Below are positions 10,301-20,793 of a DNA stretch of 64,000 nucleotides, piece by piece. Position 1 is the first letter of the stretch. Each line of letters begins with the position of its first letter. Below the pieces are notes generated by a model, which was given only the letters and a program-made list of their open reading frames with translations, was not told the DNA's origin and did no database searches. A program made the translations under genes and the position numbers. The stretch comes from Stentor roeselii (Eukaryota; Ciliophora; Heterotrichea; Heterotrichida; Stentoridae), in contig RSEH01000114.1 in NCBI GenBank assembly GCA_006503475.1, forward strand, positions 1 through 64,000, written 5' to 3'.

Positions 10301-11509
10301 ATGATTTACTTAATATTACAGTCATCCCTAACCTTGGCCTGCAAGAACATTTGCGAGGCCTGCTCCGCAGAAGGTATTCTAGTAATCCGGTAAATTATAA
10401 AAAGAAATGACTGCACTTCAGGAATAAACACGACATACCATCAAGACGACCTAAAATGCCAATCATGTATTCTAAGCAACAAAGAACTTCCTTGTAAAGA
10501 AATAATAATGACAAGCACTCCTTGCACAAGAAGCAAAAGTTGTGGCAATCTTCTTTCATACAAAAGAGACCAAGAAGTATCAGTGAAAAACTTAAAAAAT
10601 TCCGAAATTTGCACGTGGAACATTGACTTAAGAAGTTCAAAAGACACAACTCGTTACCTAGAAATCGATTTTTCTTCAGGAAAAATAGGAAAACTGATAA
10701 TCTTCACTTATTTCCTTCCATCAGAATACCAGCCTAGTAGTCAATGGAAGATAGGAGAACTAGAAATCGACGAGTCAAACTACAGCAAGTTCAAAAGCAA
10801 GAAATTGAAAAATACGAACTACATCATAGCTGTTTACTATTCTTTCAACGAAAAGATCGAATACGCCGGAGTTACAGTAAACTGGACTGGAAACAACAAC
10901 AGTGAAGTAAGCAATCTCGGCACAATTCTTCAAATAGTGGCTCTTTGTCTTTCCATCTTCTTCTGCATAGGCTGCTGCTCTTTTCTATGTAGAAGAATCT
11001 ACAAAAGTACTCGCTCTTCTGCCAGGGTCTATGACAGAAGAAGTGCACTTCAAAGACTTCGAAACACTTCTTATAACCAAGTACCTGAATCTACCATTAT
11101 TTCAGAAAATGACTTGGAAAGACTTTTCCCGAAACAGGTTTTTGAATGTGGAATGATCGAAGTTGGAGAAAAAGTTTGCAGTGTTTGTTTTGATGAGTAA
11201 AAATCATTCAGGATCTATGAAAGAGAAATTATTCGAAAACTCTTTTGCAAACATGTCTTTCATGCTGGATGTATTGATAAATGGTTCATCGGGAAATCGA
11301 ATCAGGAAAAATGTCCTCTTTGTAAAAGTAATCCTTTTGATATTCAGGTTCAGGAACTTGTTGAAAGAGTTGAAGGCTTAGATGAACAGAGGGAAGTTTT
11401 GGAATCTGATAATAGGTCTGCTGCTTCGGATATGAGACTTCAGCATGGACTTAGGAGTGAAGCTGTGGAATTTGAAATTTTTGAGAGAGGAAGAGATTTG
11501 AGAGATTAG
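10301..11509 (+). CDS. Membrane-anchored RING-H2 E3 ubiquitin ligase
   Basis: Three exons (10301-10389, 10405-11196, 11212-11509) joined over two 15-nt introns give 392 residues. Exon 1 supplies a short hydrophobic start resembling a signal peptide (MIYLILQSSLTLA) and a Cys-rich beginning. A lumenal or extracellular domain of about 190 residues follows. One transmembrane segment lies around residues 210-235 (LQIVALCLSIFFCIGCC), then a basic juxtamembrane stretch. The RING-H2 is near residues 295-345: CSVC, then CKHVFH, then CPLC. The second intron splits the RING just after its first Cys pair; removing it gives the correct C-x-H-x2-H spacing. The C-terminal tail is a charged helix. Probable role: ubiquitination at an endomembrane or the cell surface. 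Confidence 0.85.
10390..10404 (+). other. 15-nt intron
   Basis: GTAAATTATAAAAAG. It contains an in-frame TAA. Removing it joins the signal-peptide exon to the rest of the RING-H2 gene. A is at position 10. Confidence 0.85.
11197..11211 (+). other. 15-nt intron
   Basis: GTAAAAATCATTCAG. It contains an in-frame TAA inside the RING finger. Removing it restores the zinc-ligand spacing. A is at position 10. Confidence 0.95.
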
Positions 11510-12301
11510 AGGAGGGCTTAGATTATTTATTAGTATTCAGTTATTTTATTGTGGGTAAATTTGATTATGGAGGTGAATTTTTTATGATGTGAGATTAAGT
11601 TTTTTATGAAGTTATAGTATTTTATAATGTTTCTTTTAAGTTGGATAGGTGATAAGTTTTTGAATGGTTTTTGATATTTTATATTCAAGTTTAGATGAAG
11701 ATATCTTCAAGAACTTCGAAGCTTCTCAAAATATCATCAGTGCTTTAATAGACCGACTAGCTCAATTCATATGGTTGATTTAAATGAAATCCAGGAAAAT
11801 GGTTATTTATCTTTGGTGTGAAAAACTTTGTATTTAATTTAGTGATAATGACACTATCAGGATAAATAAAATTCATTCAAAAAATTTGAATCAATATCCG
11901 AAGGTTAAATAAATTTGATTTTTGATACTATACCAAAAACTTAAAGATCACTAAAACCAAAAGGTTACTATAGACTAACAAGATAATATCATAGAAATTT
12001 ATATTGAAAGTATATCCTATATAGATAAAAAAATAACAAAATTCAATATACTATATATTCTAAAAACAATATTCAATGAGAAATACTGAGAGTCTTAAAA
12101 TAATTTTTCTTTTCTAATTTGCTCTTCATCTCCTAAGTGTTGAATCAGAAGAAAAAAGCTATTAAGTACTAAAAAATTATTCAAATTAGAGAAATTCTTC
12201 AATATTTCTATCGAATATTGAAATTAATAGATTGAAATTTATAAAGTGAATTTAAATAAAAAGACAAAATTATTTTGATATATTTATCTTACATTACTCC
12301 T
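11510..12301. other. Gene-free spacer with one 39-codon coding-like ORF
   Basis: About 790 bp between the RING gene and TBCA. The only coding-like piece is an ATG at 11664 followed by 38 further codons to a TAA at 11781-11783. It has an acidic/aromatic composition (for example MVFDILYSSLDEDIFKNFEA) and codon use like nearby genes. It may be the N-terminal remnant of a decayed gene or a very small gene. The rest is AT-rich with nothing recognisable. Confidence 0.35.
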
Positions 12302-12634
12302 CTAGTATGATGATATCTCTCTTCCCTTCGATAAGACCTGCAAAGCACTAATCCAATCTTCCGATTGCTCCAAATTCACATTTTGATTAATAATCTCTTC
12401 AAGACCTTCCAGTGCCTTATTAAGTCGTCGTCTTGTTTCAGGAATCATAGAAATCGTTTCATTCAGGACTTGTTCTTGTTTTTTTACTGAATGTTCACTT
12501 CTATCAGTTTTTTTAAATTTTTCAATTCTTTCCTGGTCCAAAGCAACTTCTTTCTGATAAGACTCAAGTTCCTTGACAGTTCTTCTCACAATTCCCGTTT
12601 TGATCTTCAGGTTTCTCTTAGTTTCAGTATTCAT
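12302..12634 (-). CDS. TBCA: Tubulin-specific chaperone A (cofactor A)
   Basis: The 110-residue protein matches TBCA/Rbl2p in length and pattern. It has an N-terminal LKIKTGIVRRTVKE helix (animal TBCA has IKIKTGVVKRLVKE), a central QERIEKFK segment, then KKQEQVL and the MIPETRRRL motif near residue 80. The family forms a three-helix bundle that captures beta-tubulin released from the chaperonin and passes it on for alpha/beta-tubulin heterodimer assembly. It acts in the cytosol. The ATG at 12634 is the only sensible start. It follows the macro-domain gene on the same strand with a 70-bp gap. A ciliate with large microtubule arrays would be expected to need this cofactor. Confidence 0.93.
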   Translation of the reverse strand: MNTETKRNLKIKTGIVRRTVKELESYQKEVALDQERIEKFKKTDRSEHSVKKQEQVLNETISMIPETRRRLNKALEGLEEIINQNVNLEQSEDWISALQVLSKGREISSY

Positions 12635-12704
12635 TATTAAGAAATAGATTACATCAGGTTAAATAAAAATGGAAAAAGGAGAAATTATTCATTTCTGATA
12701 AAAA

Positions 12705-13613
12705 TTAAAAAACTAAACAGGTGCATTTCTTTTTATTTAAATTTCCTGGGTTTCCAGCCTTTTTTCCTTTTGAGTTGATTGTTGAAGAAATTCCTGTTTT
12801 TCCGAGAATTACTGAATTTTCTGGCTTTTGAGACCTTGGATTTTGAAGAGAGCGAGTTCCGCTGTTTTTTTCAATGAGAATTAGTTCTTCTTTGGACTTT
12901 AAGAGATTGTTGCCGGTTTTAGATATAGGTCTTGATTTAACTTCTTCACTAGTCTCTCTATCAATCCTATCCAAGCTCAAGTCTTCAACATCCTGACTAA
13001 GTTCTTTAACCAGTTCCCTTCCATCCTGTGTCAAGAACCTCAAATACAACTTTTCATTCTCAATGAATTTATTAAGTTCAACCTGAAAGATATTCGCAGT
13101 CAAAGAGTCAAAATTAACAAACCTGATTTCATCAATACAACTTCTCTCCTTAACAATAAACTCAACCGCAGCTTTGACCATGACTTCCGCACAAGCATTT
13201 TTAGGAAACCCGAAAATTCCACTAGAAATCGCAGGAATTGAAATACTTTTCAAAAAGTGTTTTTCAGCCAACAAAAATGAGCTAATCACCGCTTTTTTCA
13301 GCAGTTCAGAATCAGCATTTAAATTCCCTTTAAACACAGGTCCAACAGCATGAATGACAAACTTACAAAAGAGTTTTCCAGCTCCAGTAATAGCAGCATC
13401 TCCAGTCTTAACAATTCCATTCTTCCTGACAAGTTCATCACTTTGATCCTGAATGGTCCTTCCACCTTTCTTTACAATAGCGCCAGCGACTCCTGCTCCA
13501 TGAGAAAGATGCACATTCGCTGCATTGACAATAACATCAACTTTTTCATTAGTCAAGTCACCTTGACAGACACTTAACAAAACTCCTCTGAAGTTTTTCG
13601 AGGCTTTTAACAT
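12705..13613 (-). CDS. Macro-domain protein with C-terminal prenylation box
   Basis: Residues 1-185 of 302 form a macro domain. Visible elements are the start of strand one (LLSVCQGDLT), the NAAN motif (VIVNAANVHLSHGAGVAGAI), and the second ligand loop near residues 125-135 (IPAISSGIFGFPKNACAEVM). These are the ADP-ribose-binding segments of MACROD/PARP14-type macro domains. The second half is Ser/Lys-rich and probably disordered. It ends in KKKCTCLVF, a polybasic stretch followed by a CLVF CaaX box. Inference: an ADP-ribose reader or eraser anchored to a membrane by geranylgeranylation. It is divergent from the coiled-coil gene at 13630, with only 16 bp between start codons. Confidence 0.9.
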   Translation of the reverse strand: MLKASKNFRGVLLSVCQGDLTNEKVDVIVNAANVHLSHGAGVAGAIVKKGGRTIQDQSDELVRKNGIVKTGDAAITGAGKLFCKFVIHAVGPVFKGNLNADSELLKKAVISSFLLAEKHFLKSISIPAISSGIFGFPKNACAEVMVKAAVEFIVKERSCIDEIRFVNFDSLTANIFQVELNKFIENEKLYLRFLTQDGRELVKELSQDVEDLSLDRIDRETSEEVKSRPISKTGNNLLKSKEELILIEKNSGTRSLQNPRSQKPENSVILGKTGISSTINSKGKKAGNPGNLNKKKCTCLVF

Positions 13614-13629
13614 ATTTCAATCGAATATA

Positions 13630-14982
13630 ATGTACGCTGAAGAAAGACTGGAGCAAGTCGAGCAAATAATTGACCAGCTGGTATCCTCAGAAGATCAATA
13701 CTCCCCTCTTAAGTCCTTACTCGACAGTTTGCCAACCTTGTTAAAAGTAGACGAAGCGATTTTGAACTACAGGAAAAAAGCGAAAGAACTTAAAGAACAA
13801 CTGAAACAAAACAAAGCGATGATAAAAAAGTGTAGTGATAATCTTAACACCTATGAAGCCAGAGCTAAGTCTCAACTTGAAGCGGCTACTTTGAAGAGAG
13901 ACAAGGACAACAGAACTTTGTCGACTCGACTTGCTGCTGTTCAGAACTCGATCACTCAGATGAGCCTTGATAATCAACTTGCAGTAAAATCTCAGGAAGT
14001 TCATATTAAACAAGAGTCAAACTCGATTATTCAACAGGTCGATAATCAGCTTAAGTCTCAAATTTCTGGATTAGAGGCAAAACTTAAAAGCACTAGAGAA
14101 GATGGGAAAAAATTTTACTCTAGACTTACTGAAGGATCGAATAAAATCATTGAAGAAATCAAAAGTTTTGAAGAAGTTAATCGCATTCGAATTGAAACTA
14201 TGCAGAAACAAGGAAGGGGAAATGATATTACCAGGTCTAGTGGAAAAGATAATCTTAGGAATTGGCTTTTTAGGGAAATTTCAGCGAGACTTGATAAAGG
14301 TATTGAAAATTGCAAAAAGACTTTTGATAAGAAGTTTAAGAATCTGAATTTAGAGTATAATCAGAAACTTTTGTCGCTGAGGAGTGATGTTGAAATTATG
14401 AGGGAAGGAATACCGAAAAATGAAACTTCTCTTTCACTAGTCAGCAAAGCAGAGCAAATGTTAGAAGCATCACGAAAAATGATCACTCAACTAGCAGGAT
14501 TCTTCGCTGAAGGACACCAAAAGATCGACACTTCACTTTCAGAGCACGACAAAGCAGCAGAGGCAAGCAAAGAAATAGAAGAAATAAAAGACTTTCGTGA
14601 TCAAAGATTCGAATTCTTTCAGACCAAAAGAATGATCAAAGACTTAGAAGACCGAGTCGATGCTGACCTTTACATGATTCAAGACAACCTCAAAAAAGCT
14701 GGTCTTCTTGCAAAGGAGACTGACATGAAAGCAGACAAGTCAAGGGAAGAGTTGCAGAAAGTCAAAAGAATTCAAAGTTCACTTGATATGAACAAGAAAA
14801 GCTTCAGGGATAAAATCAAAGCTATTAGTGATAAAGCTACTGCTATTGAAATTAAATTCGCAGTTATTGCAAGGCAGAAAGGAATTGATGTTAAGGAAAC
14901 TGATGATAAGTTTGTGAGAGTTTCAGTTATCAGTAAAGATGAAATGTCGAGTTTTGACCCAAGTTTAATTTCAGCGATTTAG
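13630..14982 (+). CDS. Coiled-coil protein, uncharacterised
   Basis: 450 residues, almost entirely alpha-helical heptads rich in Lys, Glu, Gln and Leu from about residue 40 to 420. There is no signal peptide, membrane segment or recognisable domain. The length and character fit a structural or cytoskeletal filament protein, as is common in ciliates, but no family is recognised. It shares a 16-bp divergent promoter interval with the macro-domain gene. The ATG at 13630 is the first in frame and the stop is TAG. Confidence 0.85.
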   Translation: MYAEERLEQVEQIIDQLVSSEDQYSPLKSLLDSLPTLLKVDEAILNYRKKAKELKEQLKQNKAMIKKCSDNLNTYEARAKSQLEAATLKRDKDNRTLSTRLAAVQNSITQMSLDNQLAVKSQEVHIKQESNSIIQQVDNQLKSQISGLEAKLKSTREDGKKFYSRLTEGSNKIIEEIKSFEEVNRIRIETMQKQGRGNDITRSSGKDNLRNWLFREISARLDKGIENCKKTFDKKFKNLNLEYNQKLLSLRSDVEIMREGIPKNETSLSLVSKAEQMLEASRKMITQLAGFFAEGHQKIDTSLSEHDKAAEASKEIEEIKDFRDQRFEFFQTKRMIKDLEDRVDADLYMIQDNLKKAGLLAKETDMKADKSREELQKVKRIQSSLDMNKKSFRDKIKAISDKATAIEIKFAVIARQKGIDVKETDDKFVRVSVISKDEMSSFDPSLISAI

Positions 14983-15115
14983 GTAAGGTTTAAGGATTTT
15001 CTTGATAACTTCTTGAAATTAGATAAAAATGGATTTATAGAGAAGATTAATTAGCATTGATTACAATTATTCTTTATTTTCTCAAATTTTGTTTAGTCGA
15101 TAAAAACTGTTATTA

Positions 15116-16435
15116 ATGGGATCTTGTTGCACAAGACAGTCAAACCTAGTCCATAACCCAGATCCAGTATCAGAGGCCTACATCGACCGAAACTTCACCT
15201 ACAAGAAAATTAAAACAAACATCAACATAATTCCCGCAAGCCCAGAGAGAAACTCAATTAACGATGAAAGCCATTCAGAGCCTGCGAGTTTTATTTCAAT
15301 CCAGCGCCAGCCTCGTTCCTCAACAGTGAAGCATCTCAACCTTGTAGACCGAGTTCGTTCAGGTCAAAGTTCAATCCGTTCTTCTCATTCTTCTCAATCT
15401 CACAAATCCCTTCGCTCAAACATGAGTCATTCAAAGTTCCCTAATCACAAAAGTACCTCTCCAGCAAATGAAAGTGAAAGTGACTCTGAAAACTCTTCAA
15501 TGTTCTCGTTTTGTTCAAGACTTGATTTTTCTCATTCATTCTGCAAAGATGAATCTGGATTCAGCAGGTCTTCTAATCGAAGCCCGACTGTGCCAGTCAC
15601 GAATACGATTAAAAAAGCGAAAAGTTTTCAGGGAAAGACTAAAGTTAATCAGTATACTTTGGATCTACTTCTGGGAAGAGGAGCTTTTGGAAGGGTTTTC
15701 AAAGGAGTTGATGATCGGGGACAGGCCTTTGCGATTAAGGTTTATAATAAAAAGGTTCTTAGGAGCAAATGGATTGGCAAGCGAAAAACTGCTATGGATT
15801 GTGTTAAGACTGAAATTGAAGTCATGCAAACTCTTGACCATCAGAATATTATTAAATTGATTGAAGTTATTGATATGGAGACCAGCAAAAAGATTTACCT
15901 TATTTTAGAACTAGTCGAAGGAGGAAACCTTCAAAAAAAATGCCCAATGGATGAACTCTCTGCAAAGAGCTACTTCAAATCACTACTAACCGCAATAGAC
16001 TACCTTCACAACAAGAAACAAATAGTCCATCGTGACATAAAGCCTCAAAATTTACTTATATCCAAAACCAACTCTCTTAAAGTTTGCGATTTCGGAGCAG
16101 CTCAGTTCCTAAGCGACGAAAACGACGAGTTAAACAACTCAGCAGGAACTTTTATGTTCATGCCTCCAGAAGCCCATAAAACTGGTTCTTTTCGAGGTCG
16201 TCCAGCAGACATCTGGGCATGCGGAATAACTTTATATTACATGGTAATCGGCCGTAGTCCTTTCGAGAAAAAGTCCTACTCAGCATTACTTCAAGAAATG
16301 AGTGAAAACGAGCTGAAAATCCCAGAAAAGCTTTCAGATGACTTAAAAGACTTGATAAGAAAAATGACTTGTCTTGAACCTGAAGATCGAATCGATGCTG
16401 AATCGATTTTATCACATTCTTGGCTGATATGCTAA
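15116..16435 (+). CDS. CaMK/CaMKK-like Ser/Thr protein kinase with dual acylation signal
   Basis: 439 residues. The N-terminus MGSCCTRQ fits N-myristoylation at Gly2 with palmitoylation at Cys4/Cys5, so membrane targeting is likely. Residues 10-175 are Ser-rich and disordered. The kinase domain spans about 180-438. It has the glycine loop GRGAFGRVFKG, the lysine in FAIKVY, the catalytic loop HRDIKPQN, DFG (CDFGAAQF), an APE equivalent PPEA, and DIWACGITLYYMVIG. The pattern after the glycine loop (long KKVLRSKWIGKRK insert before helix C) and the activation loop resemble CaMKK/LKB1-pathway kinases. All catalytic residues are present, so it should be active. Its stop is 14 bp from the stop of the convergent kelch gene. 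Confidence 0.92.
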   Translation: MGSCCTRQSNLVHNPDPVSEAYIDRNFTYKKIKTNINIIPASPERNSINDESHSEPASFISIQRQPRSSTVKHLNLVDRVRSGQSSIRSSHSSQSHKSLRSNMSHSKFPNHKSTSPANESESDSENSSMFSFCSRLDFSHSFCKDESGFSRSSNRSPTVPVTNTIKKAKSFQGKTKVNQYTLDLLLGRGAFGRVFKGVDDRGQAFAIKVYNKKVLRSKWIGKRKTAMDCVKTEIEVMQTLDHQNIIKLIEVIDMETSKKIYLILELVEGGNLQKKCPMDELSAKSYFKSLLTAIDYLHNKKQIVHRDIKPQNLLISKTNSLKVCDFGAAQFLSDENDELNNSAGTFMFMPPEAHKTGSFRGRPADIWACGITLYYMVIGRSPFEKKSYSALLQEMSENELKIPEKLSDDLKDLIRKMTCLEPEDRIDAESILSHSWLIC

Positions 16436-16449
16436 ATTAACTAATGTAA

Positions 16450-19400
16450 CTAGTCTCGTATTCTGTCTTCTTCTGTTGTCAGCTGGTTTAATGGAAGTTT
16501 TCTGTTGTCTTGAAGGGATTCTAGCTCGTTGTTCCGTTTTATTTTTGATTTTTGCGTCAGGTAATTACTTTCGAGGAATGACATTGCCCCTCCGATTAGC
16601 TTCATGATTCCGACGACACTTCCGATAAGTGCCATGATTAGAAGAATTTCGGTGTAGATCGTGTATCTTAAAATATAAAGAGCGTTTATGTCTTGGGTCA
16701 AAAGAAGGGTGATTGATTGGAAGTCGTTTATTGAATAGTCTTGTGGGTCGGTTGTTGATCCTATTAAAGGGTTGCTTTGAAGGGCAACATGGTATCCAGT
16801 CTTTTCTTTCCCATCATAATCAAATAGTGAAGGGGTTAAAGTGTAAGAAAATACAGTCGGTTCACTTCCTCTAAACACTTTTCCTTCTTCAGCAACGATT
16901 TCAGCAGTTATAGAACTAGTCTTATCAGGAATAGAAGATTCAGACTGGAACTTGACTTTAATTGAACTTGAAAAAGCATTCGGGTCTTTCATAAGTAAAT
17001 CAATTCGGCTTCCAGGACTTGTCTCACAATTAGAATACTTAAATTTAATGGTGCAGGTATTCAGGTCCTGCTCACACTGAACCTTTCTTCCATCATAATT
17101 AAGATTTGAATCACTCAATAAGAAAAAACTAGAACAATCATAATTTTCAAGACATTTTCCTCCATAATTATACAAAGTGACATCAACTTCCATATCAGCA
17201 TAAAAATTATCAACCTTTTCCTCTAAAATCACCATTGGAATCAATGACTTTTCCTCAGCAGTATTATCCATAAAGTACAAAATAAGAGTTTGAATAAGCA
17301 AAATCAATGCAAGAATAATAAAAACCATGCTAAAAACCGATCCAAAGAAAGTCTTTCTAAAATACATCCAAACATCCAACTCATAATTATGAAGTTGATT
17401 GAAAATATCAATAGTGATTACAATTTTTCTAGTTTTTTCAGTAGTGAACAGTATTAAAAGCACGACAATTCCAATAATAATAACTGCTATTTGAATCAAG
17501 GCACCTAATCTATTCGCTTCCTTTGTTTTCCTACTCAAAGCTCCTGGTTGATCAGTTGTGATTTTTTCAACGCGATAACTTTCAAAGAAATCAGAAGAAC
17601 CGACAGGACACGCCATTGATTCCGGGCATTTCAGACAATGTTCTTGCCCTGTCAAGTTAGAATAAAACCCTTGCTGGCAAGGGCGACACTGACATCTTGA
17701 AGTACCTGCTAAGAACTGGTTTTCTGTTCCTCTTGGGCAAGAATTACAAGAAAATTTTCCGTAGTCTTCGTTGTATGCCCCGAAAGGACAGAATTCGCAT
17801 TTTCCTGAAGTTGAATAAGTCCCTGGAGAGCAAAAAGAAGATTTGAACTTTCCCTCAATGGCTGAAAGGTTTATATAGAGAAATTGACTTGATGATGAAG
17901 AAGGGATGACTGTTCCTCCGACTTGCTGACCTCCTCCATATATAAAGAGCTGGTTTTTTATATAACAACTTGCTGATGAAAAGACTGAAAGACTTGTGTT
18001 TAGATCAAAGTCAGTAAATTTCGAGGTTTTTATATCAACCACTGTTATTTTTGAATGGACTTGAGAACCCCAGGACTGTCCTCCAATGATAAAGACCTGG
18101 TTGTTAATGATTTTTATAACTGCTTGTGACCTGTTCATCCCTGAGTCTTCAAATTGAAAGACTTTCATCCAAGAGTTCCTGGAAAAAGAGTATTTTTCAA
18201 TAGAACCCAGTGGCCGGTCATAGTCAGAAGTACCAAAAACAACATACAAGAAAAGTTCATTTGATTCTAAAACCAACTCACAATGCTGGTTGTACCCAGG
18301 TAAGAACTTCACCCTTTCTTCAAGTTCTTCATAGTTCTGAGTTTCAAAACTATAACTCCACAAACTACCTTCAGCCCCATCATAAGAACTCCCTCCAAAA
18401 ATATACAAAATTGGAAAGTTCAAAGCTAAACAAAGGCCGAACCTTTGGTTCGGCCTAAAAAACAAAGACTCAAGTTCTTTCCAAGTATTTGTCGAGAAAC
18501 TATAAGAAAATGCGTCGTTTAGATAAGATCCAGTCCCTTGTCCACCCCAGATAACAAGCACATCGCCTTGACAAGCAATACCTGAATGAGAACGTGGAGA
18601 AGGGGTGTTTCCTTTAGGCTGGACTAAAGTCCAGCTTCCTTTAATTAGGTCGTATTTCCACAGATTACTCGACTTTTGACCTTTCCAAGACCCGCCGAAT
18701 AGAAATAAGTTATTCGAGATCTGAACTAAACTCGCATCTGATAAACTTCCTGGATTCGGGTAGTCTGGGGATAGTTCTTTGAAATTACCTGAAAGTGCAT
18801 CGAATGATTTCAGGGAATTCGTTATTGATAATGAGTTTCTACCTCCGAAGAGATAGAATGTTGAATTGTTTTGAATGAAGGAATAATCGACTAGATCTAG
18901 TTGTTGTGATTGAGATGGAGACCAGGATTGGAAATCGCGGAAATAGTGAATTTTTTTGTTTAGAGAATGGTTTGATGGGTTTAGACCTGAGAAGACGATA
19001 AGTCCTGAATCGTTTACAAAGGTGCCTGGAGAAAGCTTGTGGATTTCGTTGATTCCTTTTATGCTTGACCAGCTGTGACTATCAAGAGAAAAGGTAAAAG
19101 TTGAATTATTAATTTGCTGGTCTTGAGTTTTAATCCCAGCAAAAATATAAACTTTTTCATTATACTTTGCAAGACTGGCATAAGAAAATGGTCCAGAGTA
19201 AGCAGTATAACTTTCCCACTTCAAATTTTCGATTTCTAGTCTTTTTAATCCTTACAAGTAAATATTTTTTGAACTACTCATCTGATAAGCAGGTAAGACA
19301 CAAAGATAATTCAGCCCATTATAATCAAAAGCAGTCATAGCTGAGTTCAAGTAATTTCCAGGTTTATCACCAGTAGTCTTTACCACATTCCACCTCATTC

Positions 19401-19765
19401 GATTCAAGCTAAACTTCCAAACTTGGTCACTTATCATATCCTTCTGCACAACACCCGCAACAAAAACATCATCTTGAACTGCAAAAGCGACTCCAGAATG
19501 AAAAAAACCTAAAATAAGCCATACCAGGTCCCTGATTAACAGAAAAAATCTCAGTCCAACTCCCACTCAACAAGTCAAAGGCCCAGATATCATCAAACCA
19601 CAAGTCCTGGTCCTGCATTCCTCCAAATACCAAAAGTTCTTCATCCTTAAAGACCATCAACGCCTTTTTCCTTGGCTGAGGTGCAGTGCCAAAGCTTTTT
19701 TCATAGTTCACAACAGAAGCAGCAGTATCAAAAACAAGTAAAAATCCCCAAAAACTTAAAAACAT
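16450..19765 (-). CDS. Large secreted/membrane kelch-repeat protein with Cys-rich module
   Basis: Three exons (19525-19765, 19256-19508, 16450-19240) give 1,094 residues after removing a 16-nt and a 15-nt intron. Residues 1-20 are a signal peptide (MFLSFWGFLLVFDTAASVV). About ten kelch motifs follow, marked by repeated FGG or FGGS turns and W spacing, covering roughly residues 40-590. A Cys-rich GCC2/GCC3-type module comes next (CPRG, CRPCQQGFY, CLKCPES). A transmembrane helix lies near residue 740 and a second near 800, then an extracytoplasmic-looking domain, and a last helix near 1040 with a short charged tail. This suggests a surface receptor or adhesion protein. Its ATG is only 8 bp downstream of the stop of the preceding same-strand gene. 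Confidence 0.85.
19241..19255 (-). other. 15-nt intron
   Basis: GTAAGGATTAAAAAG on the minus strand. It includes an in-frame TAA. Removing it joins two kelch exons. A is at position 10. Confidence 0.9.
19509..19524 (-). other. 16-nt intron
   Basis: GTATGGCTTATTTTAG on the minus strand. Removing 16 nt corrects the reading frame inside a kelch blade (PGFFHSGVAF). A is at position 10, and the extra base lies between that A and the terminal AG. Confidence 0.9.
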
Positions 19766-19773
19766 TTACTAGA

Positions 19774-20646
19774 TTAAATATTGTAAAGCGCCTTCACAGA
19801 GGGCTTATACATAAAACCTACTTCAGGGTGATCAATATCAGGCCGCATTGAAAGTTTTCCAGAGTCTTGCATCATGACTACTTCTTGATGGCTCATCTTC
19901 AAGAGTCTCATCTGTTGAGTTTTTTTAAAGAGCTGCGCGTTTAAATGCATCGCTTTTTCCTTAAGCCCGGCCAGTTCTTCCTCTAATTCTCCAATTCGGA
20001 CCTCATCTTTATTGACGTTAGTTTTCCACGAGATGTTAATAGTTTCTAATTTTTTCTTTAAATACTCAAATTTCGAATCTGGATGTGCAGGGACATATCC
20101 TCCTAATTCTTCATTCAGCGTTTTTATCTTTTCAGTAAGTTCCACCCCACGATCTGAAAGGACTTTAAAGGTTTTTTGTCCATCATCTAGTTTTTTTTCC
20201 AAGTCCTTTACTGAATCTTTTAAATTTCTTAAAATTCTGAGGTTTTCTTCCAGGTCAAGTCTTGGAGAATTATGAGAGACGAGACTTGGAAGCTTGGGAA
20301 GTTGACGTTGTGATGAGTTGAGTCTTTCGTTTTGCTTTTCAAGGACTAAGACTTTATTTTTCAGGTTTTTCACGTGACGTTCTAAGTCGACTTCTGAGGT
20401 TTGTGGCTGAGTGATGCGGAGAGATAGCTTTTTGTGCTCGTTTTCGTAGACTTTTAGTTGGGTTTCAAGTGATTTCAGCCAGGATCCACTTGATTTCAAG
20501 TCAAATGAACTGTTTTTTAAAAGGTTTCGACTTGATATGCTTTTAAACCTGGCTTTCAGTTCTTCGTATTCTTTTGACTTTATCATCAGGCTGGTGAAAG
20601 AGCTGAGGTTGGAAAGTGAAGAGGTGTCTTTAGAAGAGATAAGCAT
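19774..20646 (-). CDS. Coiled-coil protein, uncharacterised
   Basis: 290 residues, Ser-rich for the first 30, then mainly heptad-repeat coiled coil from about residue 30 to 265 with Leu, Lys and Glu at regular spacing. No domain is recognised and there is no signal peptide. The C-terminus (GFMYKPSVKALYNI) is non-helical. It is tandem with the kelch gene on the same strand, with only 8 bp between its TAA and the next ATG. It is divergent from the coiled-coil gene at 20794. Confidence 0.8.
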   Translation of the reverse strand: MLISSKDTSSLSNLSSFTSLMIKSKEYEELKARFKSISSRNLLKNSSFDLKSSGSWLKSLETQLKVYENEHKKLSLRITQPQTSEVDLERHVKNLKNKVLVLEKQNERLNSSQRQLPKLPSLVSHNSPRLDLEENLRILRNLKDSVKDLEKKLDDGQKTFKVLSDRGVELTEKIKTLNEELGGYVPAHPDSKFEYLKKKLETINISWKTNVNKDEVRIGELEEELAGLKEKAMHLNAQLFKKTQQMRLLKMSHQEVVMMQDSGKLSMRPDIDHPEVGFMYKPSVKALYNI

Positions 20647-20793
20647 GATTATAGTTAAAATGATTTATTATTGGATTTAATGTGAATCTTAGAATGAAAA
20701 GAGTCGAGGTGCTTATTAGTCAAGAGGTCCAAGACCATTGATATATTATCCTTTTTTAGCACTTATAATGTCTAATAAAATCCAAGTCTATCC

